From Pedobacter ureilyticus (GTDB lineage: Bacteria > Bacteroidota > Bacteroidia > Sphingobacteriales > Sphingobacteriaceae), in contig NZ_SSHJ01000025.1 in the NCBI RefSeq assembly GCF_005925345.1, positions 1 to 62,039 of the forward strand: 62,039 bases of DNA, read 5' to 3'. How positions within the stretch are numbered: position 1 is the stretch's first letter; each line of letters opens with the position of its first letter. The notes below the pieces were generated by a model. That model made no database searches and was not told the DNA's origin. It worked only from the letters and a program-made list of their open reading frames with translations. A program made the translations under genes and the position numbers. Shown piece after piece: positions 43,928 through 51,240 of this stretch.

Positions 43928-45964
43928 ATGAATATCAATCAGTTTAAAACCTTTTTTGCCGCCCTTGGAGTAGTTTCTGTAGGTGTTGCAAATGCTCAAG
44001 CTCCGATTAAAAAATTTATCGACCCTGCTAACATGGATCTTTCCGTTAAGCCTGGAGATGATTTTTATGCTTATGCCAGCGGTGTATGGGTAAAAAACAA
44101 TCCAGTTCCGGCTAAAGAAACCCGCTGGGGATCTTTTAACGAACTTCGTGATTTTAACGTAAATGCGGTAAGAGGCTTGGTAGAGGCTGCAGCAGCAGAT
44201 AAAACTGCGCCTGCAGGTTCGGTAACTAAACGCGTTGGCGATTTTTATGCCGCTGCTATGGATAGCGTCACTATCGAAAAACTAGGTTACAGCCCAATTA
44301 AAGCAGATTTAGAAAAAATCAAGCAATTAAACAATCTTCAAGCTGTATTAGACCACGTTACTTATATGCGTGTAAACGGCTTGGGCGGCCCTTTATATGG
44401 CTTTGGCGTTGGTCAGGACAGAAAAAATGTAAACAAGTACATGGTAAACATTGCTCAAGGCGGGACAACCCTTGGCGATAGAGATTATTACCTAAAAGAC
44501 GATAGCCGCAGTGTAAAAATTAGAGCAGCTTACGATACCTACATGACTACGCTCTTTAAATTGATTGGTTACACAGAGACTGTTGCCCAACAAAAAGCTA
44601 AAACGGTTTTCACCATCGAAAAAGCGTTAGCAGAAGCGCAGATGAGCCGTTTGGAAATGCGTGACCCTTATAAAACCTACAACAAATTAACCGTTGCAGA
44701 TTTTAATAAAATTACCCCAAATATTAACTGGACAAATACTTTAAAACAGTTGAAAGTTGCCGGACAAGACACTGTTTTGGTGAATTCTCCTGCATTCTTT
44801 AAAACGTTAAACAATGTTTTAACTTCAACAACTGTTGCAGACTGGAAAACATATTTAGAGTGGAACATTCTTAAAGGTTCTGCAGCTAGTTTAAGTTCGC
44901 CATTTGTACAAGCTAACTTTGCATTTACCCAAGCACAAACTGGCCAAAAAGTTCAAACTCCGCGGTGGCAGCGCATGTCGTCGTTAACAGATGGTGTTTT
45001 AGGCGATTTACTAGGTCAGCTATATGTAGCAAAATATTTCAAACCAGCGGCAAAAGCTCGTATGGATGAGTTAATTGCCAACTTACGTAAAGCTTTCGAA
45101 ATCCGCATCAATGGTTTGGAGTGGATGAGCGCAGAAACCAAACAAAAAGCATTGGCAAAATTGCATGCTTTTAGACCAAAAGTTGGTTATACTACTAAAT
45201 GGAGAAACTATGATGGCTTGGTGATTAACAGAGCTACTTATTTCCAAAACTTACGTAACGCAAGCAAATGGGCTTACAACGAAAACATCAGTCAATTAGG
45301 TAAACCTGTAGACAGGGAGCGTTTCGGCATGACACCGCCAACAGTAAATGCTTATTACAGCCCTACTTTAAACGAAATTGTTTTCCCTGCTGGTATTTTA
45401 CAATTCCCATTCTTTCACCCAGATGCAGATGATGCCATTAACTACGGTGGTATCGGTGCAGTAATTGGTCACGAAATGAGCCACGGTTTTGACGATACTG
45501 GTAGCCAATACGATAAAGATGGTAACCTAAAAAACTGGTGGACTGACGAAGACAGAGCTAAATTTAACGCTAGAACAAAACTGCTGGGCGAGCAATTTGA
45601 TAAATACACTGTTTTAGATACATTACATGTAAACGGTAAATTTACCATGGGCGAAAATATAGGCGATTTAGGTGGATTAAATGCAGCTTATACTGCCTTC
45701 AAAATGACTAAACAAGGTCAAAGCAACGAGAAAATTGATGGGTTCACGCCAGATCAACGTTTTTTCTTAGCGTGGGCACAAGTTTGGAGAGGTAATGTTT
45801 TACCAGAAACTGCAGCACAGTTAATTAAAACCGATACGCACTCTCCTGGTCCGTACAGAACTATTGGAGCACCTGTAAATATGGATGCTTGGTACAATGC
45901 ATTTGATGTAAAACCAGGCGACAAACTTTACAAAAAACCGGAAGATAGAATTAAACTTTGGTAA
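43928..45964 (+). CDS. M13-family (neprilysin/PepO-like) zinc metallopeptidase
   Basis: 678 residues. Signal peptide ending near ANAQA (about residue 25), no lipobox. The start IDPANMDLSVKPGDDFYAYASGVWVKNNPVPAKETRWGSF is typical of the M13 N-terminal domain. The catalytic motif is His515-Glu-Met-Ser-His519, third ligand Glu near 575 in GENIGDLGGLNAAY, and the substrate-binding VNAYYSP near 475. It digests peptides in the periplasm. Single-gene unit closed by a hairpin at 45977. Confidence 0.94.
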   Translation: MNINQFKTFFAALGVVSVGVANAQAPIKKFIDPANMDLSVKPGDDFYAYASGVWVKNNPVPAKETRWGSFNELRDFNVNAVRGLVEAAAADKTAPAGSVTKRVGDFYAAAMDSVTIEKLGYSPIKADLEKIKQLNNLQAVLDHVTYMRVNGLGGPLYGFGVGQDRKNVNKYMVNIAQGGTTLGDRDYYLKDDSRSVKIRAAYDTYMTTLFKLIGYTETVAQQKAKTVFTIEKALAEAQMSRLEMRDPYKTYNKLTVADFNKITPNINWTNTLKQLKVAGQDTVLVNSPAFFKTLNNVLTSTTVADWKTYLEWNILKGSAASLSSPFVQANFAFTQAQTGQKVQTPRWQRMSSLTDGVLGDLLGQLYVAKYFKPAAKARMDELIANLRKAFEIRINGLEWMSAETKQKALAKLHAFRPKVGYTTKWRNYDGLVINRATYFQNLRNASKWAYNENISQLGKPVDRERFGMTPPTVNAYYSPTLNEIVFPAGILQFPFFHPDADDAINYGGIGAVIGHEMSHGFDDTGSQYDKDGNLKNWWTDEDRAKFNARTKLLGEQFDKYTVLDTLHVNGKFTMGENIGDLGGLNAAYTAFKMTKQGQSNEKIDGFTPDQRFFLAWAQVWRGNVLPETAAQLIKTDTHSPGPYRTIGAPVNMDAWYNAFDVKPGDKLYKKPEDRIKLW

Positions 45965-45976
45965 GTTTCTGATATG

Positions 45977-46016
45977 ATGATGTGATAATTTGTTGATTAG
46001 CTAATTATCACATCAT
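45977..46016. terminator. Bidirectional hairpin between the M13 peptidase and YjbR-family genes
   Basis: Perfect 14-base stem ATGATGTGATAATT/AATTATCACATCAT with a twelve-base loop, 12 bases past the peptidase stop and between convergent genes. Confidence 0.65.
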
Positions 46017-46073
46017 TCATATTATCAAAAATTAGTATTTCTCATTCAAGATATTAGCTAATCAATTATCACA

Positions 46074-46412
46074 TTAAACATACTTCGCCTGTATCTTTTT
46101 TGGTAATTTTGCTAAAACCAACGCTCTAGAACGCTCCACACGCTCTTTAAGCTCTCTATCATTCAAAACGTCTAAATTTTCAATTTGTACCCATTGCCTT
46201 TTGGCCAAATGGTAAGCTTGTTTAATACCGTCTCTAGCTGTCAATTCATCAAACTCCTCTGGTGTACACTTAGTAGAAAATCTATTTCCATGATCAATGG
46301 CTAAAATCACAAATATTTTCTCTTCGATCATGAAACAAAGATGGTCCCACTTCATCCCTTCGGTGGTTCCTGGCAAGCTTAAACAGTATTCTCTGAAACT
46401 TTCGATATCCAT
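46074..46412 (-). CDS. MmcQ/YjbR-family protein
   Basis: 112 residues with the CyaY-like fold of the MmcQ/YjbR family: FREYCLSLPGTTEGMKWDHLCFMIEEKIFVILAI near the start and KRQWVQIENLDVLNDRELKERVERSRALVLAKLPKK at the end. It is described as DNA-binding by family name only; the function is unproven. Start at ATG 46412, because TATCTTTA lies exactly four bases before it (46417-46424, seven of eight to TAnnTTTG). The frame itself opens further upstream at 46484 with a hydrophobic stretch I regard as untranslated. Confidence 0.83.
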   Translation of the reverse strand: MDIESFREYCLSLPGTTEGMKWDHLCFMIEEKIFVILAIDHGNRFSTKCTPEEFDELTARDGIKQAYHLAKRQWVQIENLDVLNDRELKERVERSRALVLAKLPKKIQAKYV

Positions 46413-46416
46413 CTGG

Positions 46417-46424
46417 TAAAGATA
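46417..46424 (-). promoter_or_regulatory. Probable -7 element of the YjbR-family gene
   Basis: TATCTTTA on the minus strand, four bases (CCAG) before the ATG; last base differs from the TAnnTTTG consensus. Confidence 0.4.
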
Positions 46425-46489
46425 AAGGAACAAGGATGAAAGCACAAAAACTGTTTTGAAAAGCAAGTTCACTACTACTGTCAATCGTT

Positions 46490-46650
46490 AGTCCCGCTTT
46501 ACGTTACAATATTTTTGAATTCTGAATCTCGTTATACGAGCGCAGAAAGAAATATTGAGGTTAACGGCTTCTAAATAACAGATTTCTCTTCGTACCTCAT
46601 CGAAATGACGCCACAAAAAATATTTCTGCTCCAATCGGGTTTAAAATGCA
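46490..46650. repeat. Composite intergenic element, copy 3, with nested half-palindrome
   Basis: Left motif AGTCCCGCTTTACGTTACAA-TATTTTTG (46490-46517); right motif AATATTTCTGCTCCAATCGG-GTTTAAAATGCA (46619-46650). Nested between them at 46580-46610 is a half copy of the palindrome found between trpD and trpF. It lies in the 741-base gap 46413-47153. Confidence 0.65.
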
Positions 46651-46658
46651 AGTGCTGT

Positions 46659-46991
46659 GCACAGGTTTAAGTTTTACAAACCCGTATTCTATGGTAAAAG
46701 CAAATATTTCATGAAATACTTATGCTGCGATGTCAATTTCTTTGCAATATGGTCTATTTTTTTTTACGGCAGCAAATGCCCTGCTAACAAGCTTGTTTCT
46801 TAACACATTTACTTGCTGTTCGACATTTGTAATGTCGAACTACCTATCATAGGATTTTTAATCCGTTTTAAAATAGTTCGGATCGCAGATCCGAAGATAA
46901 TGCTTCGGAATTGCAAATTCCGAAGAGCGCAATTTCATAAATTAACCAAACTAGGTTTATTGCACAGGCTTTAGTTAATTAAACCCGTATT
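46659..46991. repeat. Two 30-bp direct repeats bracketing a hairpin cluster
   Basis: 46659-46688 and 46962-46991 both read GCACAGG, about 13 diverged bases, then AAACCCGTATT. The second is followed by CAGCCCCGAGG...AGCGGGG (46999-47036), whose reverse complement resembles the left motif of the composite element. Confidence 0.5.
46818..46925. repeat. Cluster of three short perfect hairpins
   Basis: 46818-46840: GTTCGACATT-TGT-AATGTCGAAC. 46877-46895: TTCGGATC-GCA-GATCCGAA. 46903-46925: CTTCGGAATT-GCA-AATTCCGAAG. All have three-base loops and TTCG-type stem bases. The first is the inverse of the hairpin at 29528-29550. They look like a repeat family of the REP type. Confidence 0.75.
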
Positions 46992-47141
46992 GCAACGGCA
47001 GCCCCGAGGTACGAGGGCTATAGTGAAAAGCGGGGCCACATTAGCCAAAATAGGTGTAACCTACATTTCCAAAACATTCTTGACTGTAGCGATGTCGAAA
47101 TTTCGTTTCGCTTAACCATAGAAACAATCTAACAATTAGCT

Positions 47142-47149
47142 TATTTTTG
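47142..47149 (+). promoter_or_regulatory. TAnnTTTG promoter element of mnmD
   Basis: TATTTTTG, exact consensus, four bases (CGAA) before the ATG at 47154. Confidence 0.6.
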
Positions 47150-47153
47150 CGAA

Positions 47154-47825
47154 ATGAATATCCTCACTCCCACTGCCGACGGCTCCAACACCTTATTTAA
47201 TGAAGAAATTGGCGAGCATTACCATTCATCTCACGGTGCCTTGCAAGAGAGTAAACATGTGTTTATCGAAGCAGGCTTAAAACACGGGCTAGAAAAATTA
47301 GAAACATCGGAAATTGATATTTTGGAAGTTGGTTTTGGTACAGGATTAAATTTTCTTTTAAGCTATGCGCATTGTGAGGAAGTAAATAGGCAGCTAAACT
47401 ACCATTCAATTGAAGCTTTTCCATTATCGGTTGCAACGCTTAACACTACAGGTTACAGTAACTATGTGCCACAAAAAATATGGGATAGCTTTAACAAAAA
47501 ATATGAATTGGCCCTTGCTTCGGAAATTGAACTGTCTGGAAATTGCAGACTAGAGATTAACCATACCACGCTACAAAATTTTACTAGCAACAAACGATAC
47601 AACATACTCTATTTTGATGCTTTCTCGGTTAGGCACCAGCCCGAACTTTGGACCAATGAAGTAATTGCACACGCTTGTAGTTTCTTAAAAACGGGAGGCA
47701 TTTTTGTAACCTACGCCATTACGGGTAATTTAAAGAGAGCGGTAAAAAGTTGCGGTTTCGAGATAGAAAAACTGCCTGGAGCTCCGGGAAAACGGGAAAT
47801 GCTAAGGGCTGTTAAAATAGCTTAA
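47154..47825 (+). CDS. mnmD: tRNA U34 mnm5s2U methyltransferase MnmD
   Basis: 223 residues. A stand-alone methyltransferase that uses SAM to finish the 5-methylaminomethyl-2-thiouridine at the tRNA wobble position; in E. coli it is the N-terminal half of MnmC. Family marks are HYHSSHGALQESKHVFIEAGL near residues 21-42, the SAM loop ILEVGFGTGLNFLL near 58-71, YFDAFSVRHQPELW near 150 and FVTYAITGNLKRAVKSCGFEIEKLPGAPGKREMLRA at the end. Leaderless transcript predicted. Confidence 0.9.
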   Translation: MNILTPTADGSNTLFNEEIGEHYHSSHGALQESKHVFIEAGLKHGLEKLETSEIDILEVGFGTGLNFLLSYAHCEEVNRQLNYHSIEAFPLSVATLNTTGYSNYVPQKIWDSFNKKYELALASEIELSGNCRLEINHTTLQNFTSNKRYNILYFDAFSVRHQPELWTNEVIAHACSFLKTGGIFVTYAITGNLKRAVKSCGFEIEKLPGAPGKREMLRAVKIA

Positions 47826-47827
47826 TC

Positions 47828-47855
47828 AAAAAGAGCCGATCATCGAGACCGGCTC
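47828..47855 (-). terminator. Terminator of the sus-like operon
   Basis: On the minus strand GAGCCG, an eleven-base loop, CGGCTC, then TTTTT. It lies 28 bases past the stop of the TlpA-like gene and abuts the convergent mnmD gene. Confidence 0.75.
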
Positions 47856-47882
47856 AGTTCAAAAATATAACTAACTAACCTT

Positions 47883-49793
47883 CTATTTTTGCTGTTTTAA
47901 AAATTCTATCATGGCATCTAATTGAGGCATTGCTTTTTCTCCCTCATTTCCAACTTTTTTGAAACGAATTTTACTATCCTTATCTAAAAGAAAAGTTGTT
48001 GGAATAGTATTTACATCAAGCTTTGCACTTAATTTCTTGTCTTCGTTAAAATAGAATGGGAAAGGGAATTGTTTGTTTTGGTCAACCCATGTAAAGGCGT
48101 CTTCGAAGGTGTTGCCGCTTGCCGTATTTAAGATGACAAACATTACATCTTTATCATCTTTATACTTCTCGTAAATAACCTGCAAATAAGGAAAAAACTC
48201 TATACATGGTTTACACCAAGTAGCCCATAAATCTATTAATACTACCTTGCCTTTCAAATCAGCCGCCGTTAGTAGCTTTTTATTTCTATCTACAATTTGA
48301 AAATCGGGAAACGGTTTATCTAAAATAATTTTCTTCAGTCCATTATAGTGACGAGCTTTCCATTCTTTGTCTAGTGCAATCAAATTAGCTTTAACATCTG
48401 CTTCGGTGCCACCGTTGGTTAAAATGCTTGCTTTCAAAAGCGCTGTGGTAGATTTATCGAAGGGAGTTAACTTATAGGCATTAGCTAACATTTCTGTAGC
48501 AGCAGCTTTATCTCCCGTATTTTTATAAACATCAGCTACTTTCAACAATAACTCTTTAGACTGCAAGGTGGTGCGTACTTCGCCTAACCATTTCAACGCC
48601 TCCGTTTTATCGCCAAGTTTGTAGCTTAAAATCCCTTGCATTGCTTTTAGCTCGCTTTCTGCCTGCTTTAAGTTTTCTGCTCTTTTTTCATCGAAGCCAA
48701 TTAAATAGCCTGTTTCGGGGAAATAACGAATTACCGAAGTTGGATATTTATCTACGTTTTTTAAAATGTATGTGTTTAGTTTCTTTGCAGAATCTAAAAG
48801 CATGTCATGGCTTTCTAAAAACTTCACGTAATTGTTGTAATCTCTCCAACGGTACGGGCTGGTGTCTGCTTTTATGGTAGCGCTATAATAGGCCAAGGCA
48901 TTGGCTTTATCTTTTTTCTTAATATAGTATCTAAAAAGATAATTATAAGCGCTAGAATAAGTTTTTCTATCTTCTGTTTTAACAGTTTTTAAAAACTTCT
49001 GAAGGCTGTCGACGACCAAAGCTTCATTTTTAGTTTGCAAAAACTTACTTAGGTTGTGTTCTTTAGCGTAATCAGAATTTGGAAAGTCGTTGGCCACCAC
49101 TTGTCTAATGGAATCTACTTTTTGGTTTTCGCCAATAATTAAAAAGCCCATAGTAGTGGAATTAATGTTTCCGCCGAAAGTTGGATTACTCCTAAACTTT
49201 TTCTCAATCACTGCTAAGGCCTTATTTCTCGCATCCCATTTTGCCTGACCTTTGGCTTTTTTCATTTGGTAGGTCAAAATCCTCAGTTGCGATTCGTAGT
49301 TTTCTGGATAAAGAGTCAGCTCTTTTTTAAACCACTCTTGCTGTTGCTGTTCATAAGTTGGAGATTTTCTGTTTTGTGCAGATAAACTGTAGCCTTTAGC
49401 CAAGTAATTGCCTTCTATCAGTTTTCCATCCTTGTAAACAAAAAACTCGTAATGCGAAGTATCTGTAGGTTGCTGTACAAAATCCTTATTCAAATCAGAA
49501 ATGGTAAAAGAACCATACTTTGAATAGAACGGCAATTTGAATGAAACATTCCATAAACCGTTTACCTTTTGCATAGGCAAACGATTAGGCATTTCGTAAA
49601 AATTAGAATAAGTGAAGTTGATGAACAACTTCTTAACCGTGTCGGGAATTTTACTTCCTTTCTGATTAAATGTTACCGTTACCACATCATTTGCCTGTGG
49701 TTTTTCTGGCTGCATTTTCACTAGTTCTTGTCCGTGAGCTTTCACGAACAAGAACATAATAGACGCTAAAATAAATGCCTTTAACTTAGTCAT
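47883..49793 (-). CDS. TlpA-like thioredoxin-domain protein of the SusCD cluster
   Basis: 636 residues. Signal peptide (ending near VKAHGQ, residue 22) without lipobox. The large N-terminal and middle part (about 23-490) has helical, TPR-like stretches such as AMQGILSYKLGDKTEALKWLGEVRTTL and VADVYKNTGDKAAATEMLANAYKL. The C-terminal thioredoxin domain (about 493-636) has the active site Cys527-x-x-Cys530 in LIDLWATWCKPCIEFFPYL and the cis-Pro in VNTIPTTFLLD. It is probably a periplasmic thiol-disulfide reductase or redox-linked partner. Its ATG overlaps the SusD stop by eight bases, so it belongs to the surface uptake operon. Confidence 0.87.
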   Translation of the reverse strand: MTKLKAFILASIMFLFVKAHGQELVKMQPEKPQANDVVTVTFNQKGSKIPDTVKKLFINFTYSNFYEMPNRLPMQKVNGLWNVSFKLPFYSKYGSFTISDLNKDFVQQPTDTSHYEFFVYKDGKLIEGNYLAKGYSLSAQNRKSPTYEQQQQEWFKKELTLYPENYESQLRILTYQMKKAKGQAKWDARNKALAVIEKKFRSNPTFGGNINSTTMGFLIIGENQKVDSIRQVVANDFPNSDYAKEHNLSKFLQTKNEALVVDSLQKFLKTVKTEDRKTYSSAYNYLFRYYIKKKDKANALAYYSATIKADTSPYRWRDYNNYVKFLESHDMLLDSAKKLNTYILKNVDKYPTSVIRYFPETGYLIGFDEKRAENLKQAESELKAMQGILSYKLGDKTEALKWLGEVRTTLQSKELLLKVADVYKNTGDKAAATEMLANAYKLTPFDKSTTALLKASILTNGGTEADVKANLIALDKEWKARHYNGLKKIILDKPFPDFQIVDRNKKLLTAADLKGKVVLIDLWATWCKPCIEFFPYLQVIYEKYKDDKDVMFVILNTASGNTFEDAFTWVDQNKQFPFPFYFNEDKKLSAKLDVNTIPTTFLLDKDSKIRFKKVGNEGEKAMPQLDAMIEFLKQQK

Positions 49794-51162
49794 TTGGTTT
49801 TAAGTTAGTATTGGTTTTCAAAATATTTTCATGTATTGGAATAAACATATCTGATGCGGTAAAACCATTAGCTTTTGTTACTGAAAGCACCTGTACAGCA
49901 CGATTGGTGCGAACTAAATCAAACCAGCGGTGGCCCCATTCGCCTAACAATTCGAAATGTCTTTCATTTTCAACGGCTAATAGCGCATCTGGCTTGGATA
50001 AACTGCTACTCAACAAGTCTACATCTGCTCTACCTCTAAGCACATTCAAATCGTTAACAGCTTCTGAGATTTTAGCTGGCGTACCGATATTGGCTCTAGC
50101 TTCTGCTCTAATCAAATATTGTTCTGCTAAACGTAAAACGGTGTTATATTCTGTTACAGGAGTAGCTGTTCTATATTTATATTTAGATGGATAACGATAC
50201 GAAACACTATTATAAACCTGCTCCGTAGTCCAATCTAATTTACGTTTATCGGTATTGGCAAAAGCATCTAACGTAGTTTGATAAACCCTGTACAACGGAT
50301 TTCCAGTAGTGGTAGTAGGAACTATACTAAAACCTTCCCAGGTATTTACACCAGCGGTAGATGTATTTACGGTCAACAGCTGCCAAATTGCCTCCTCGCT
50401 TGTTTTTAAGAAAACTGATTTCAAATCTTCAGGAATTTTATATCTATTATCTGCAATTACTAAACTTGCCGTAGATTCTGCCAAATCCCATTTTTCAGTG
50501 TATAAATAAACTCTAGCTAATAATGCTTGTGCTGCCTTCTTATTAGGCCTTACGCGTTCCGCACTCGGATAGGCATCGCCTAAATTACCTACAGCATCTA
50601 CCAAATCTTGTGTAATAAAATCATACACCTCTTGCTTAGTAGATTGTGGTAAATTGTTGTTTTTAAATACATCCGTATCCTTTACTAGTGGAACCTTGTT
50701 AAACATATTTACTAAATAGAAATAGCAAAAAGCTCTCACAAATTTGGCTTCTCCAGTTAATTGTGCCTTTACCGATGGGCTTAACGAAGAATTAGCTACA
50801 CCTTCTATTACACTATTTGCCTGTCCAATAATGGCATAAGGTTGGCTCCACATTCTGTCTAAGTAACTCGTACTTGGCAGTAAAGAATTATTTTTGTAAG
50901 CATCGTAAGAAGTTGCAGCATAATAATAATCATCAGCTGTGATGGACATTAGCGTGGATAAAAAGCCACTTGCAAATTGGCTGTTATAGCCGTTCATACT
51001 AGTATACATACCTAACACTGTAGAAGTTGCTATCTTTTCATCTTGAAATGCGAGGCCAGCCGACGTAACGTTTTTAGGAGGTTTTGGATCTAAAAACTTC
51101 TTACAAGAAAAACTTGTTATACTTAATGCTATAATATACAAAGGGATAAATTTGGCTTTCAT
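49786..51162 (-). CDS. SusD/RagB-family surface lipoprotein
   Basis: 458 residues. Signal peptide with lipobox SFSC near residues 17-20, then CKKFLDPKPPKN typical of mature SusD. TPR-like helices follow, with FVRAFCYFYLVNMFNKVPLV and KKAAQALLARVYLYTEKWDLAESTASLVI, and the C-terminal NERHFELLGEWGHRWFDLVRT is diagnostic. It binds substrate over the SusC channel. I place the start at 51162, directly before a canonical signal peptide. An in-frame ATG at 51225 adds 21 residues and is preceded by GGAGG, so it remains possible. It is 78 bases (or 15) after the SusC gene. Confidence 0.9.
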   Translation of the reverse strand: MKAKFIPLYIIALSITSFSCKKFLDPKPPKNVTSAGLAFQDEKIATSTVLGMYTSMNGYNSQFASGFLSTLMSITADDYYYAATSYDAYKNNSLLPSTSYLDRMWSQPYAIIGQANSVIEGVANSSLSPSVKAQLTGEAKFVRAFCYFYLVNMFNKVPLVKDTDVFKNNNLPQSTKQEVYDFITQDLVDAVGNLGDAYPSAERVRPNKKAAQALLARVYLYTEKWDLAESTASLVIADNRYKIPEDLKSVFLKTSEEAIWQLLTVNTSTAGVNTWEGFSIVPTTTTGNPLYRVYQTTLDAFANTDKRKLDWTTEQVYNSVSYRYPSKYKYRTATPVTEYNTVLRLAEQYLIRAEARANIGTPAKISEAVNDLNVLRGRADVDLLSSSLSKPDALLAVENERHFELLGEWGHRWFDLVRTNRAVQVLSVTKANGFTASDMFIPIHENILKTNTNLKPND

Positions 51163-51231
51163 TTTTAAAACTTTTCTATTAGTAATTGCCACAACAAGCA
51201 AACTATTTTTTAAAACATTTTTCATCTTAAA

Positions 51232-51239
51232 TATCCTCC
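51232..51239 (-). promoter_or_regulatory. Unusual GGAGG sequence ahead of an alternative SusD start
   Basis: On the minus strand TGGAGGAT lies about nine bases before the ATG at 51225 and directly after the SusC stop. Strong Shine-Dalgarno sequences are rare in Bacteroidetes, so this may mark a real upstream start or be chance. Confidence 0.35.
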
Positions 51240-51240
51240 A

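Noticed and set aside
46413..46484. Extended N-terminus of the YjbR-family gene
   Set aside because: The extra hydrophobic residues are not part of the family, and a -7 box sits four bases before the internal ATG at 46412.
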